Shown: positions 1 to 11,500 of the stretch, in pieces
Position numbering within the stretch: the stretch's first letter is position 1
Layout of the letters: the number at the start of each line of letters is the position of its first letter
Source of the DNA: Macrostomum hystrix
Lineage: Eukaryota > Platyhelminthes > Macrostomidae
NCBI GenBank assembly: GCA_950097015.1
Contig: CATNEN010000038.1
Span: forward strand, 9,868,001 to 9,932,000
Direction: 5' to 3'
Length of the DNA: 64,000 bases
The notes under the pieces: model-generated
Databases searched by the model: none
What the model was told of the DNA's origin: nothing
The model's input: the letters and a program-made list of their open reading frames with translations, nothing else
Program-made: the position numbers and the translations under genes

Positions 1-3000
1 CATCAGTGTGGGTGTTATGCCATCAGTGGGGGTTTTATGCCATCAGTGTGAGTGTTATGCCATCAGTGGGGGTGTTATGCCATCAGTGGGGGTGTTATGC
101 CATCAGTGTGGGTGTTATGCCATCAGTGTGAGTGTTATGCCATCAGTGGGGGTGTTATGCCATCAGTGGGGTGTTATGCCATCAGTGTGGGTGTTATGCC
201 ATCAGTGGGGGTGTTATGCCATCAGTGGGGGTGTTATGCCATCAGTGGGGGTGTTATGCCATCAGTGGAGGTTTTATGCCATCAGTGTGGGTGTTATGCC
301 ATCAGTGGGGGTTTTATGCCATCAGTGGGGGTTTTATGCCATCAGTGGGGGTGTTATGCCATCAGTGTGGGTTTTATGCCATCAGTGGGGGTGTTATGCC
401 ATCAGTGGGGGTGTTATGCCATCAGTGGGGTGTTATGCCATCAGTGTGGGTGTTATGCCATCAGTGGGGGTGTTATGCCATCAGTGGGGTGTTATGCCAT
501 CAGTGTGGGTGTTATGCCATCAGTGGGGTGTTATGCCATCAGTGGGGGTGTTATGCCATCAGTGTGGGTTTTATGCCATCAGTGGGGGTGTTATGCCATC
601 AGTGGGAGTGTTATGCCATCAGTGGGGTGTTATGCCATCAGTGTGGGTGTTATGCCATCAGTGGGGTGTTATGCCATCAGTGGGGTGTTATGCCATCAGT
701 GTGGGTGTTATGCCATCAGTGGGGGTGTTATGCCATCAGTGGGGGTTTTATGCCATCAGTGGGGGTGTTATGCCATCAGTGGGAGTGTTATGCCATCAGT
801 GGGGTGTTATGCCATCAGTGTGGGTGTTATGCCATCAGTGGGGTGTTATGCCATCAGTGGGGTGTTATGCCATCAGTGGGGTGTTATGCCATCAGTGGGG
901 GTGTTATGCCATCAGTGTGGGTTTTATGCCATCAGTGGGGGTGTTATGCCATCAGTGGGGGTGTTATGCCATCAGTGGGGTGTTATGCCATCAGTGGGGG
1001 TGTTATGCCATCAGTGGGGTGTTATGCCATCAGTGGGGTGTTATGCCATCAGTGTGGGTGTTATGCCATCAGTGGGGTGTTATGCCATCAGTGGGGGTGT
1101 TATGCCATCAGTGGAGGTTTTATGCCATCAGTGTGAGTGTTATGCCATCAGTGGGGGTGTTATGCCATCAGTGGGGGTGTTATGCCATCAGTGTGGGTGT
1201 TATGCCATCAGTGGGGGTGTTATGTCATCAGTGGGGGTGTTATGCCATCAGTGGGGGTGTTATGCCATCAGTGGGGTGTTATGCCATCAGTGGGGGTGCT
1301 ATGCCATCAGTGTGGGTGTTATGCCATCAGTGGGGTGTTATGCCATCAGTGTGGGTGTTATGCCATCAGTGGGGGTGCTATGCCATCAGTGGGGGGTGTT
1401 ATGTCATCAGTGTGGGTGTTATGCCATCAGTGTGGGTGTTATGCCATCAGTGGGGGTGTTATGCCATCAGTGTGGGTGTTATGCCATCAGTGGGGGTGTT
1501 ATGCCATCAGTGGGGGTGTTATGCCATCAGTGGGGGTGTTATGCCATCAGTGTGGGTGTTATGCCATCAGTGGGGGTGTTATGCCATCAGTGTGGTTGTT
1601 ATGCCATCAGTGGGGGTGTTATGCCATCAGTAGGGGTGTTATGCCATCAGTGTGGGTGTTATGCCATCAGTGGGGGTGTTATGCCATCAGTGGGGGTGTT
1701 ATGCCATCAGTGGGGGTGTTATGCCATCAGTGGGGGTGTTATGCCATCAGTGTGGGTGTTATGCCATCAGTGTGAGTGTTATGCCATCAGTGGGGGTGTT
1801 ATGCCATCAGTGGGGGTGTTATGCCATCAGTGGGGGTGTTATGCCATCAGTGGGGGTGTTATGCCATCAGTGTGGGTGTTATGCCATCAGTGGGGGTGTT
1901 ATGCCATCAGTGGGGGTGTTATGCCATCAGTGGAGGTTTTATGCCATCAGTGTGGGTGTTATGCCATCAGTGTGAGTGTTATGCCATCAGTGGGGGTGTT
2001 ATGCCATCAGTGGGGGTGTTATGCCATCAGTGTGGGTGTTATGCCATCAGTGGGGGTGTTATGCCATCAGTGGGGGTTTTATGCCATCAGTGGGGGTGTT
2101 ATGCCATCAGTGTGGGTTTTATGCCATCAGTGGGGGTGTTATGCCATCAGTGGGGGTGTTATGCCATCAGTGGGGTGTTTTGCCATCAGTGTGGGTGTTA
2201 TGCCATCAGTGGGGTGTTATGCCATCAGTGTGGTTGTTATGCCATCAGTGGGGGTGTTATGCCATCAGTAGGGGTGTTATGCCATCAGTGTGGGTGTTAT
2301 GCCATCAGTGTGGGTGTTATGCCATCAGTGGGGGTGTTATGCCATCAGTGGGGGTGTTATGCCATCAGTGTGGGTGTTATGCCATCAGTGGGGGTGTTAT
2401 GCCATCAGTGGGGGTGTTATGCCATCAGTGGGGGTGTTATGCCATCAGTGGAGGTTTTATGCCATCAGTGTGAGTGTTATGCCATCAGTGGGGGTGTTAT
2501 GCCATCAGTGGGGGTGTTATGCCATCAGTGTGGGTGTTATGCCATCAGTGGGGGTGTTATGTCATCAGTGGGGGTGTTATGCCATCAGTGGGGGTGTTAT
2601 GCCATCAGTGGGGTGTTATGCCATCAGTGGGGGTGCTATGCCATCAGTGTGGGTGTTATGCCATCAGTGGGGTGTTATGCCATCAGTGTGGGTGTTATGC
2701 CATCAGTGGGGGTGCTATGCCATCAGTGGGGGGTGTTATGTCATCAGTGTGGGTGTTATGCCATCAGTGTGGGTGTTATGCCATCAGTGGGGGTGTTATG
2801 CCATCAGTGTGGGTGTTATGCCATCAGTGGGGGTGTTATGCCATCAGTGGGGGTGTTATGCCATCAGTGGGGGTGTTATGCCATCAGTGTGGGTGTTATG
2901 CCATCAGTGGGGGTGTTATGCCATCAGTGTGGTTGTTATGCCATCAGTGGGGGTGTTATGCCATCAGTGGGGGTGTTATGCCATCAGTGTGGGTGTTATG

Positions 3001-5235
3001 CCATCAGTGGGGGTGTTATGCCATCAGTGGGGGTGTTATGCCATCAGTGGGGGTGTTATGCCATCAGTGTGGGTGTTATGCCATCAGTGGGGGTGTTATG
3101 CCATCAGTGTGGTTGTTATGCCATCAGTGGGGGTGTTATGCCATCAGTAGGGGTGTTATGCCATCAGTGTGGGTGTTATGCCATCAGTGGGGGTGTTATG
3201 CCATCAGTGGGGGTGTTATGCCATCAGTGGGGGTGTTATGCCATCAGTGGGGGTGTTATGCCATCAGTGTGGGTGTTATGCCATCAGTGTGAGTGTTATG
3301 CCATCAGTGGGGGTGTTATGCCATCAGTGGGGGTGTTATGCCATCAGTGGGGGTGTTATGCCATCAGTGGGGGTGTTATGCCATCAGTGTGGGTGTTATG
3401 CCATCAGTGGGGGTGTTATGCCATCAGTGGGGGTGTTATGCCATCAGTGGAGGTTTTATGCCATCAGTGTGGGTGTTATGCCATCAGTGTGAGTGTTATG
3501 CCATCAGTGGGGGTGTTATGCCATCAGTGTGGGTGTTATGCCATCAGTGGGGGTGTTATGCCATCAGTGGGGGTTTTATGCCATCAGTGGGGGTGTTATG
3601 CCATCAGTGTGGGTTTTATGCCATCAGTGGGGGTGTTATGCCATCAGTGGGGGTGTTATGCCATCAGTGGGGTGTTATGCCATCAGTGTGGGTGTTATGC
3701 CATCAGTGGGGGTGTTATGCCATCAGTGGGGTGTTATGCCATCAGTGGGGTGTTATGCCATCAGTGTGGGTGTTATGCCATCAGTGGGGGTGTTATGCCA
3801 TCAGTAGGGGTGTTATGCCATCAGTGGGGTGTTATGCCATCAGTGGGGGTGTTATGCCATCAGTGTGAGTGTTATGCCATCAGTGGGGGTGTTATGCCAT
3901 CAGTGGGGGTGTTATGCCATCAGTGGGGGTGTTATGCCATCAGTGTGGGTGTTATGCCATCAGTGTGAGTGTTATGCCATCAGTGGGGGTGTTATGCCAT
4001 CAGTGGGGGTGTTATGCCATCAGTGTGGGTGTTATGCCATCAGTGGGGGTGTTATGCCATCAGTGGGGGTGTTATGCCATCAGTGGAGGTTTTATGCCAT
4101 CAGTGTGGGTGTTATGCCATCAGTGGGGGTTTTATGCCATCAGTGTGAGTGTTATGCCATCAGTGGGGGTGTTATGCCATCAGTGGGGGTGTTATGCCAT
4201 CAGTGTGGGTGTTATGCCATCAGTGTGAGTGTTATGCCATCAGTGGGGGTGTTATGCCATCAGTGGGGTGTTATGCCATCAGTGTGGGTGTTATGCCATC
4301 AGTGGGGGTGTTATGCCATCAGTGGGGGTGTTATGCCATCAGTGGGGGTGTTATGCCATCAGTGGAGGTTTTATGCCATCAGTGTGGGTGTTATGCCATC
4401 AGTGGGGGTTTTATGCCATCAGTGGGGGTTTTATGCCATCAGTGGGGGTGTTATGCCATCAGTGTGGGTTTTATGCCATCAGTGGGGGTGTTATGCCATC
4501 AGTGGGGGTGTTATGCCATCAGTGGGGTGTTATGCCATCAGTGTGGGTGTTATGCCATCAGTGGGGGTGTTATGCCATCAGTGGGGTGTTATGCCATCAG
4601 TGTGGGTGTTATGCCATCAGTGGGGTGTTATGCCATCAGTGTGGTTGTTATGCCATCAGTGGGGGTTTTATGCCATCAGTGGGGGTGTTATGCCATCAGT
4701 GGGAGTGTTATGCCATCAGTGGGGTGTTATGCCATCAGTGTGGGTGTTATGCCATCAGTGGGGTGTTATGCCATCAGTGGGGTGTTATGCCATCAGTGTG
4801 GGTGTTATGCCATCAGTGGGGGTGTTATGCCATCAGTGGGGGTTTTATGCCATCAGTGGGGGTGTTATGCCATCAGTGGGAGTGTTATGCCATCAGTGGG
4901 GTGTTATGCCATCAGTGTGGGTGTTATGCCATCAGTGGGGTGTTATGCCATCAGTGGGGTGTTATGCCATCAGTGGGGTGTTATGCCATCAGTGGGGGTG
5001 TTATGCCATCAGTGTGGGTTTTATGCCATCAGTGGGGGTGTTATGCCATCAGTGGGGGTGTTATGCCATCAGTGGGGTGTTATGCCATCAGTGGGGGTGT
5101 TATGCCATCAGTGGGGTGTTATGCCATCAGTGGGGTGTTATGCCATCAGTGTGGGTGTTATGCCATCAGTGGGGTGTTATGCCATCAGTGTGGGTGTTAT
5201 GCCATCAGTGGGGTGTTATGCCATCAGTGGGGTGT
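1..5235. repeat. 20-bp minisatellite (STIM intron), continues left of the window
   Basis: About 260 head-to-tail copies of a 20-bp unit, GTGTTATGCCATCAGTGGGG, mixed with 19-bp copies and point variants. The unit has no stop in any forward frame, so all three frames stay open for long distances. The pattern of variants shows large internal duplications. Confidence 0.97.
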
Positions 5236-5406
5236 ATCAGTGCTTTGAGCCACCGCCAGGGAAGAGCTAGTTACAAAAGTTACATAAAACTGGCTAACCC
5301 ATCCAGTTTGGTTGGAGAGCACAAAACTTTAAACCAAATTTATCAGGGGGGGGGGTTAGGTAGCGAGGTCGCAGTCTCGCCTGGGCTATGAGGCGGCAGT
5401 TCTTAC

Positions 5407-5513
5407 TTAGCGCTGATAATGTCCTGCTCAACATGACCGACCGTCTCCGCAGAGTCGAACGCGTTTCGGAAAAGGCCAATCAGTGAGTACTGCCTGCGCC
5501 TCAGCCTCTCCAA
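5407..5513 (-). CDS. STIM: STIM alternative exon B (SOAR polybasic segment)
   Basis: 107 bp, incoming phase 0, outgoing phase 2, exactly as exon A but two codons longer. It encodes LERLRRRQYSLIGLF, then RNAFDSAETVGHVEQ and DIISA. It has a strong acceptor (AATTCTGTTTCCAG) and a donor GCTAA|GTAAGA. It starts LERL and ends DI-x-x-A like exon A, so it is a diverged duplicate of the same exon. Residue 15 is Phe, as in human STIM1 Phe394. Expression is not shown by the sequence. Confidence 0.82.
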
Positions 5514-8500
5514 CTGGAAACAGAATTGACAACGGATTGGCACTGGCTACAGCTGCGCTACTGGCTTAGCTACTCACAAGTAGGATAGCGTGCGAACTAA
5601 AACTAACATTTATATTCAAATTATATAACACATTCTGATAGTACGCATGGCGAGCAAGAATGGGCAGACACTCGATACAGGCTGAAAACTTGACAGTATC
5701 GGAAACAGTTCTTGTACTGCTATACAAGTACTTTTAACGAGCGGTTCTCACGCTGTCACAGGCATTTCTCACCTGTCATAGGCATTTCTCACACTGTCAT
5801 AGGCATTTCTCACACTGTCATAGGCATTTCTCACACTGTCATAGGCATTTCTTACACTGTCATAGGCATTTCTCACACTGTCATAGGCATTTCTCACACT
5901 CTCATAGGCATTTCTCACACTGTCATAGGCATTTCTCACGCTGACACAGGCATTTCTCACGCTGTCATAGGCATTTCTCACACTGTCATAGGCATTTCTC
6001 ACACTGTCATAGGCATTTCTCACACTGTCATAGGCATTTCTCACACTCTCATAGGCATTTCTCACACTCTCATAGGCATTTCTCACACTGTCATAGGCAT
6101 TTCTCACGCTGACACAGGCATTTCTCACGCTGTCATAGGCATTTCTCACACTGTCATAGGCATTTCTCACACTGTCATAGGCATTTCTCACACTGTCATA
6201 GGCATTTCTCACGCTGTCATAGGCATTTCTCACACTCATAGGCATTTCTCGCACTCATAGGCATTTCTCACCTGTCATAGGCATTTCTCACACTCATAGG
6301 CATTTCTCGCACTGTCATAGGCATTTCTCACACTGTCATAAGGATTTCTCCCACTCATAAATTTTTCACACTCTCATTGGCATTTCTCACACTTTCATAG
6401 GCATTTCTCACCTCTCATAGGCATTTCTCGCACTCTCATAGGCATTTCTCACCTCTCATAGGCATTTCTTGCACTGTCATAGGCATTTCTCACACTGTCA
6501 TAGGCATTTCTTGCACTGTCATAGGCATTTCTCACACTGTCATAGGCATTTCTCACGCTGTCATAGGCATTTCTCACACTCATAGGCATTTCTCGCACTC
6601 ATAGGCATTTCTCACCTGTCATAGGCATTTCTCACACTCATAGGCATTTCTCGCACTGTCATAGGCATTTCTCACACTGTCATAAGGATTTCTCCCACTC
6701 ATAAATTTTTCACACTCTCATTGGCATTTCTCACACTTTCATAGGCATTTCTCACCTCTCATAGGCATTTCTCGCACTCTCATAGGCATTTCTCACCTCT
6801 CATAGGCATTTCTTGCACTGTCATAGGCATTTCTCACACTGTCATAGGCATTTCTTGCACTGTCATAGGCATTTCTCACACTCTCATAGGCATTTCTTGC
6901 ACTGTCATAGGCATTTCTCACACTGTCATAGGCATTTCTTGCACTGTCATAGGCATTTCTCACACTCTCATAGGCATTTCTTGCACTGTCATAGGCATTT
7001 CTCACACTCTCATAGGCATTTCTCACCTCTCATAGGCATTTCTTGCACTGTCATAGGCATTTCTCACACTGTCATAGGCATTTCTCACACTGTCATACGC
7101 ATTTCTCACACTGTCATAGGCATTTCTCACACTGTCATAGGCATTTCTCACACTGTCATAGGCATTTCTTACACTCTCATAGGCATTTCTTACACTGTCA
7201 TAGGTATTTCTTACACACTCATAGGCATTTCTCGCACTGTCATAGGCATTTCTCGCACTGTCATAGGCATTTCTCGCACTGTCATAGGCATTTCTCGCAC
7301 TGTCATAGGCATTTCTCGCACTGTCATAGGCATTTCTCACACTGTCATAAGGATTTCTCCCACTCATAAATTTTTCACACTCTCATTGGCATTTCTCACA
7401 CTGTCATAGGCATTTCTCACCTCTCATAGGCATTTCTTGCACTGTCATAGGCATTTCTCACACTGTCATAGGCATTTCTTGCACTGTCATAGGCATTTCT
7501 CACACTCTCATAGGCATTTCTTGCACTGTCATAGGCATTTCTCACACTCTCATAGGCATTTCTCACCTCTCATAGGCATTTCTTGCACTGTCATAGGCAT
7601 TTCTCACACTGTCATAGGCATTTCTCACACTGTCATACGCATTTCTCACACTGTCATAGGCATTTCTCACACTGTCATAGGCATTTCTCACACTGTCATA
7701 GGCATTTCTTACACTCTCATAGGCATTTCTTACACTGTCATAGGTATTTCTTACACACTCATAGGCATTTCTCGCACTGTCATAGGCATTTCTCGCACTG
7801 TCATAGGCATTTCTCGCACTGTCATAGGCATTTCTCGCACTGTCATAGGCATTTCTCGCACTGTCATAGGCATTTCTCACACTGTCATAAGGATTTCTCC
7901 CACTCATAAATTTTTCACACTCTCATTGGCATTTCTCACACTGTCATAGGCATTTCTCACCTCTCATAGGCATTTCTCGCACTCTCATAGGCATTTCTCA
8001 CCTCTCATAGGCATTTCTCACACTCTCATAGGCATTTCTCACACTGTCATAGGCATTTCTCACACTGTCATAGGCATTTCTCACACTGTCATACGCATTT
8101 CTCACACTGTCATAGGCATTTCTCACACTGTCATAGGCATTTCTTACACTGTCATAGGCATTTCTCACACTGTCATAGGCATTTCTTACACTGTCATAGG
8201 CATTTCTCACACTGTCATAGGCATTTCTTACACTGTCATAGGCATTTCTCACACTGTCATAGGCATTTCTCACACTGTCATAGGCATTTCTTACACTCTC
8301 ATAGGCATTTCTTACACTGTCATAGGTATTTCTTACACACTCATAGGCATTTCTCGCACTGTCATAGGCATTTCTCACCTCTCATAGGCATTTCTCGCAC
8401 TGTCATAGGCATTTCTCACCTGTCATAGGCATTTCTCGCACTGTTATAGGCATTTCTCACACTCTCATAGGCATTTCTCACACTCTCATAGGCATAGGCT

Positions 8501-11500
8501 CAGAGTAAACAAAATAATATATTCCACTAACTAAAAGTACAAATAAACAATGACACTGAATTGCGAAACAGAACGATAGAATTAACCAATGAATTAAATA
8601 AAACACTGATATGAAGGCGGGCGATAAGTGGAAGTGGAACAACATCTAAAAATTAGTCTAGCTAATAGAAGCAGCACTTTCCAAGCCGAGGAGCTGCAGC
8701 TCTACCTGGCTAGTAAGATGTCACTCTCCAGGTTGGCGATGGTGCTGCTGTGGTTCAGCTGGAGGCCGAAGATCAGGCTGTTGCGCTTTTTAGACAGCCG
8801 CTCCAGCTTTGGATTCCAGCGAAAGTCAACGATAATTTTGGTGTTGCCAAGGCGGCAGAAAACTGTTCCAGACCCCAGTGACGCCATAGGGCAGCTAATT
8901 TTAACTCCCACTATTTTAATTTAGATCCTACCAAGATTCTAGAGTTAAGATCCCAAAAATTCTAAATTTAAAATCCCAAGATTCTAAATTTAGGATCCCA
9001 TGATTCTAAAGTTAAGATCCCATGATTCTAAAGTTAGGATCCCATGATTCTAAAGTTAGGATCCCATGATTCTAAAGTTAAGATCCCATGATTCTAAAGT
9101 TAAGATCCCATGATTCTATAGTTAGGATCCCATGATTCTAAAGTTAAGATCCCATGATTCTAAAGTTAGATGCCATGATTCTGACGTCAAGATCCCAAGA
9201 TGCTGATGTTAGATACTACGTCCTTGGAACACTCTAATGATACGGTCATAAAAAAATACACTGTAATATTGTCAATGACAGCAAATTTGTGCAATCTGGA
9301 AATCAATCAAGCAAGTCCAGAGATAAGGCGCAGCTGCCATTGCTTACCCCACCGGAGGCCTTCATCAGCTGCTTCTCTGCCTTCTGCCGGTTGGCGTTGC
9401 AATAGCGCAGCTCGGCCTCGTAGCTCAACTGCAGCAGCCGCTGAAGTTCCGCTCCGCACACGACGGGCCGCTGCTCCTGGCGGGCTCGGAGCAGCTGCAG
9501 CTCACGCTCGGTGTCGGCCAGGCGCTGGCGGAGAACAGAGGCGTCTTCCTCGGCGACGCCTTGGTCAGCCTCCTCGGATAAGATCTCAGCAGGTGACATG
9601 TGGCGGCGTCGGCAGATTGCGGCTTGGTTGTTCTAACGATGCGAGATTTTTGATGTGGCATTGTGATTGTTAGGGGCGGAAGAGGGGCAAAACAGGGGTG
9701 GAATAAGATGGCGACAGAAAAGGGCGAAGAAGAGGGGCGGAAGAAGAGGGGCGGAAGGGGAAGAGGAGCGGAAGAAGAGGGGCAGAAGGGGAAGAGGGGC
9801 GGAAGAAGAGGGGCAGAAGGGGAAGAGGGGCGGAAGAAGAGGGGCAGAAGAAGAGGGGCGGAAGTGGGAAAAGGGGCGGAAGAAGAGGGGCGGAAATTGA
9901 GGGCGAAAGAGGAGAGGCGGAAGAAGAGGGACGGAAGGGGAAGAGGGGCGGAAGAAGAGGGCGGAAGAAGAGGGGCGGAAGGGGGAAAAGGGGCGGAAGA
10001 AGAGGGGCGGAAGGGTGAAGGGGCGGAAGGGGGAAAGGGGCGGAAGAAGAGGGGCGGAAGGGGAAGAGGAGCGGAAGAAGAGGGGCAGAAGGGGAAGAGG
10101 GGCGGAAGAAGAGGGACGGAAGGGGAAGAGGGGCGGAAGAAGAGGGCGGAAGAAGAGGGGCGGAAGGGGGAAAAGGGGCGGAAGAAGAGGGGCGGAAGGG
10201 GGAAAGGGGCGTAAGAAGAGGGGCGGAAGGGGGAAAAGGGGCGGAAGGGGGAAAGGGGCGGAAGAAGAGGGGCGGAAGGGGAAGAGGAGCGGAAGAAGAG
10301 GGGCAGAAGGGGAAGAGGGGCGGAAGAAGAGGGGCAAAAGGGGAAGAGGGGCGGAAGAAGAGAGGCAGAAGAAGAGGGGCGGAAATAATGAAATCAAGGG
10401 CAGAAGAGGAGAGGCGGAAGAAGAGGAGCGGAAGAAGAGGGTGGATAAAAAGGGCGGATGAAGAGAACAGAAGAAAAAGGGGCGGATGAAGAGGGGTGGA
10501 AAAAGAGAGGTGGTAGAAGAGAGGCAAAAGAAGAGGGGCGGAAATTGAGGGCGTAAGAGGAGAGGCGGTAGAAGAGAGGCAAAAGAAGAGGGGCGGAACA
10601 AAAGGGGCGGAAGAATAAGGCGTAATTGAGCCCTACCTTCTGGCTGCCAATTTCCAGCTTATAGAGCTGCTCCAAGCGCAGGCTCTCAGCCCGATGCTTC
10701 TCGCTTTGCTTTTCCGCGCTGCTCAGCCTGCAAGTTCGTGATGCTTAGTTTATACGTTTTTCTATACATATCGGCAGATCAATAATAATAAGCGAGCCTC
10801 ACTTGCGCTGCAAATTAGCCAGCGAATTCTCCGCAATTTTCAGATTATCCAACTGATCTAACACCTTCCGCCGATGCTCCTCGAACATTGGCCGCTGCAC
10901 CGCGACCAGCCAGGCGACGCCGGGAATTACGCAGAGCAGCACAGCCAGGAGGGCGTCCTTCAGCATGTTGTGCGCCTCTGTAACAGTAACATCAAACAAT
11001 CAAACAACTGCTCATCATCCTTCCCCTCATCTGCACTTCATCCTTACCTCATCTGCACTTCATCCTTACCTCATCTGCACTTCATCCTTACCTCATCTGC
11101 ACTTCATCCTTACCTCATCTGCACTTCATCCTTACCTCATCTGCACTTCATCCTTACCTCATCTAAACTCCATCCTTCCCTCATCTACCCTTTATCCGTC
11201 TCCTTATCTACCCTTTATCCGTCTCCTTATCTACCCTTTATCCGTCTCCTTATCTACCCTTCATCCTTCCCTCATCTACCCTTCATCCTTCCCTTATCTA
11301 CCCTTCATCTTTGCCCTCATCTGCCCTTATCTACCCTTCATCCTTGCCCGTATCTACCCTTCATCCTTGCCCGTATCTACCCTTCATCCTTGCCCTTATC
11401 TACCCTTCATCCTTGCCCGTATCTACCCTTCATCCTTGCCCTTATCTACCCTTCATCCTTCCCTTATCTACCCTTCATTTTTGCCCTCATCTGCCCTTAT

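Noticed and set aside
8-5391. Long open frames in all three forward frames (Cys/His/Met-rich)
   Set aside because: They follow from a 20-bp unit without stops; there is no start context, introns or domain, and all frames are equally open.
5388-5482. Plus-strand exon candidate (ADNVLLNMTDRLRRVERV) with donor GTGAGT
   Set aside because: The minus strand gives STIM exon B with a better acceptor and homology; the plus reading is its shadow.
5712-8378. Frames reading IGISHTV, RNAYDSV or HRHFSHC repeats
   Set aside because: By-products of the 21-bp array, present on both strands.
9633-10675. Arg/Gly- and Pro/Ser-rich frames on both strands
   Set aside because: Purine-rich tandem repeat in a STIM intron.
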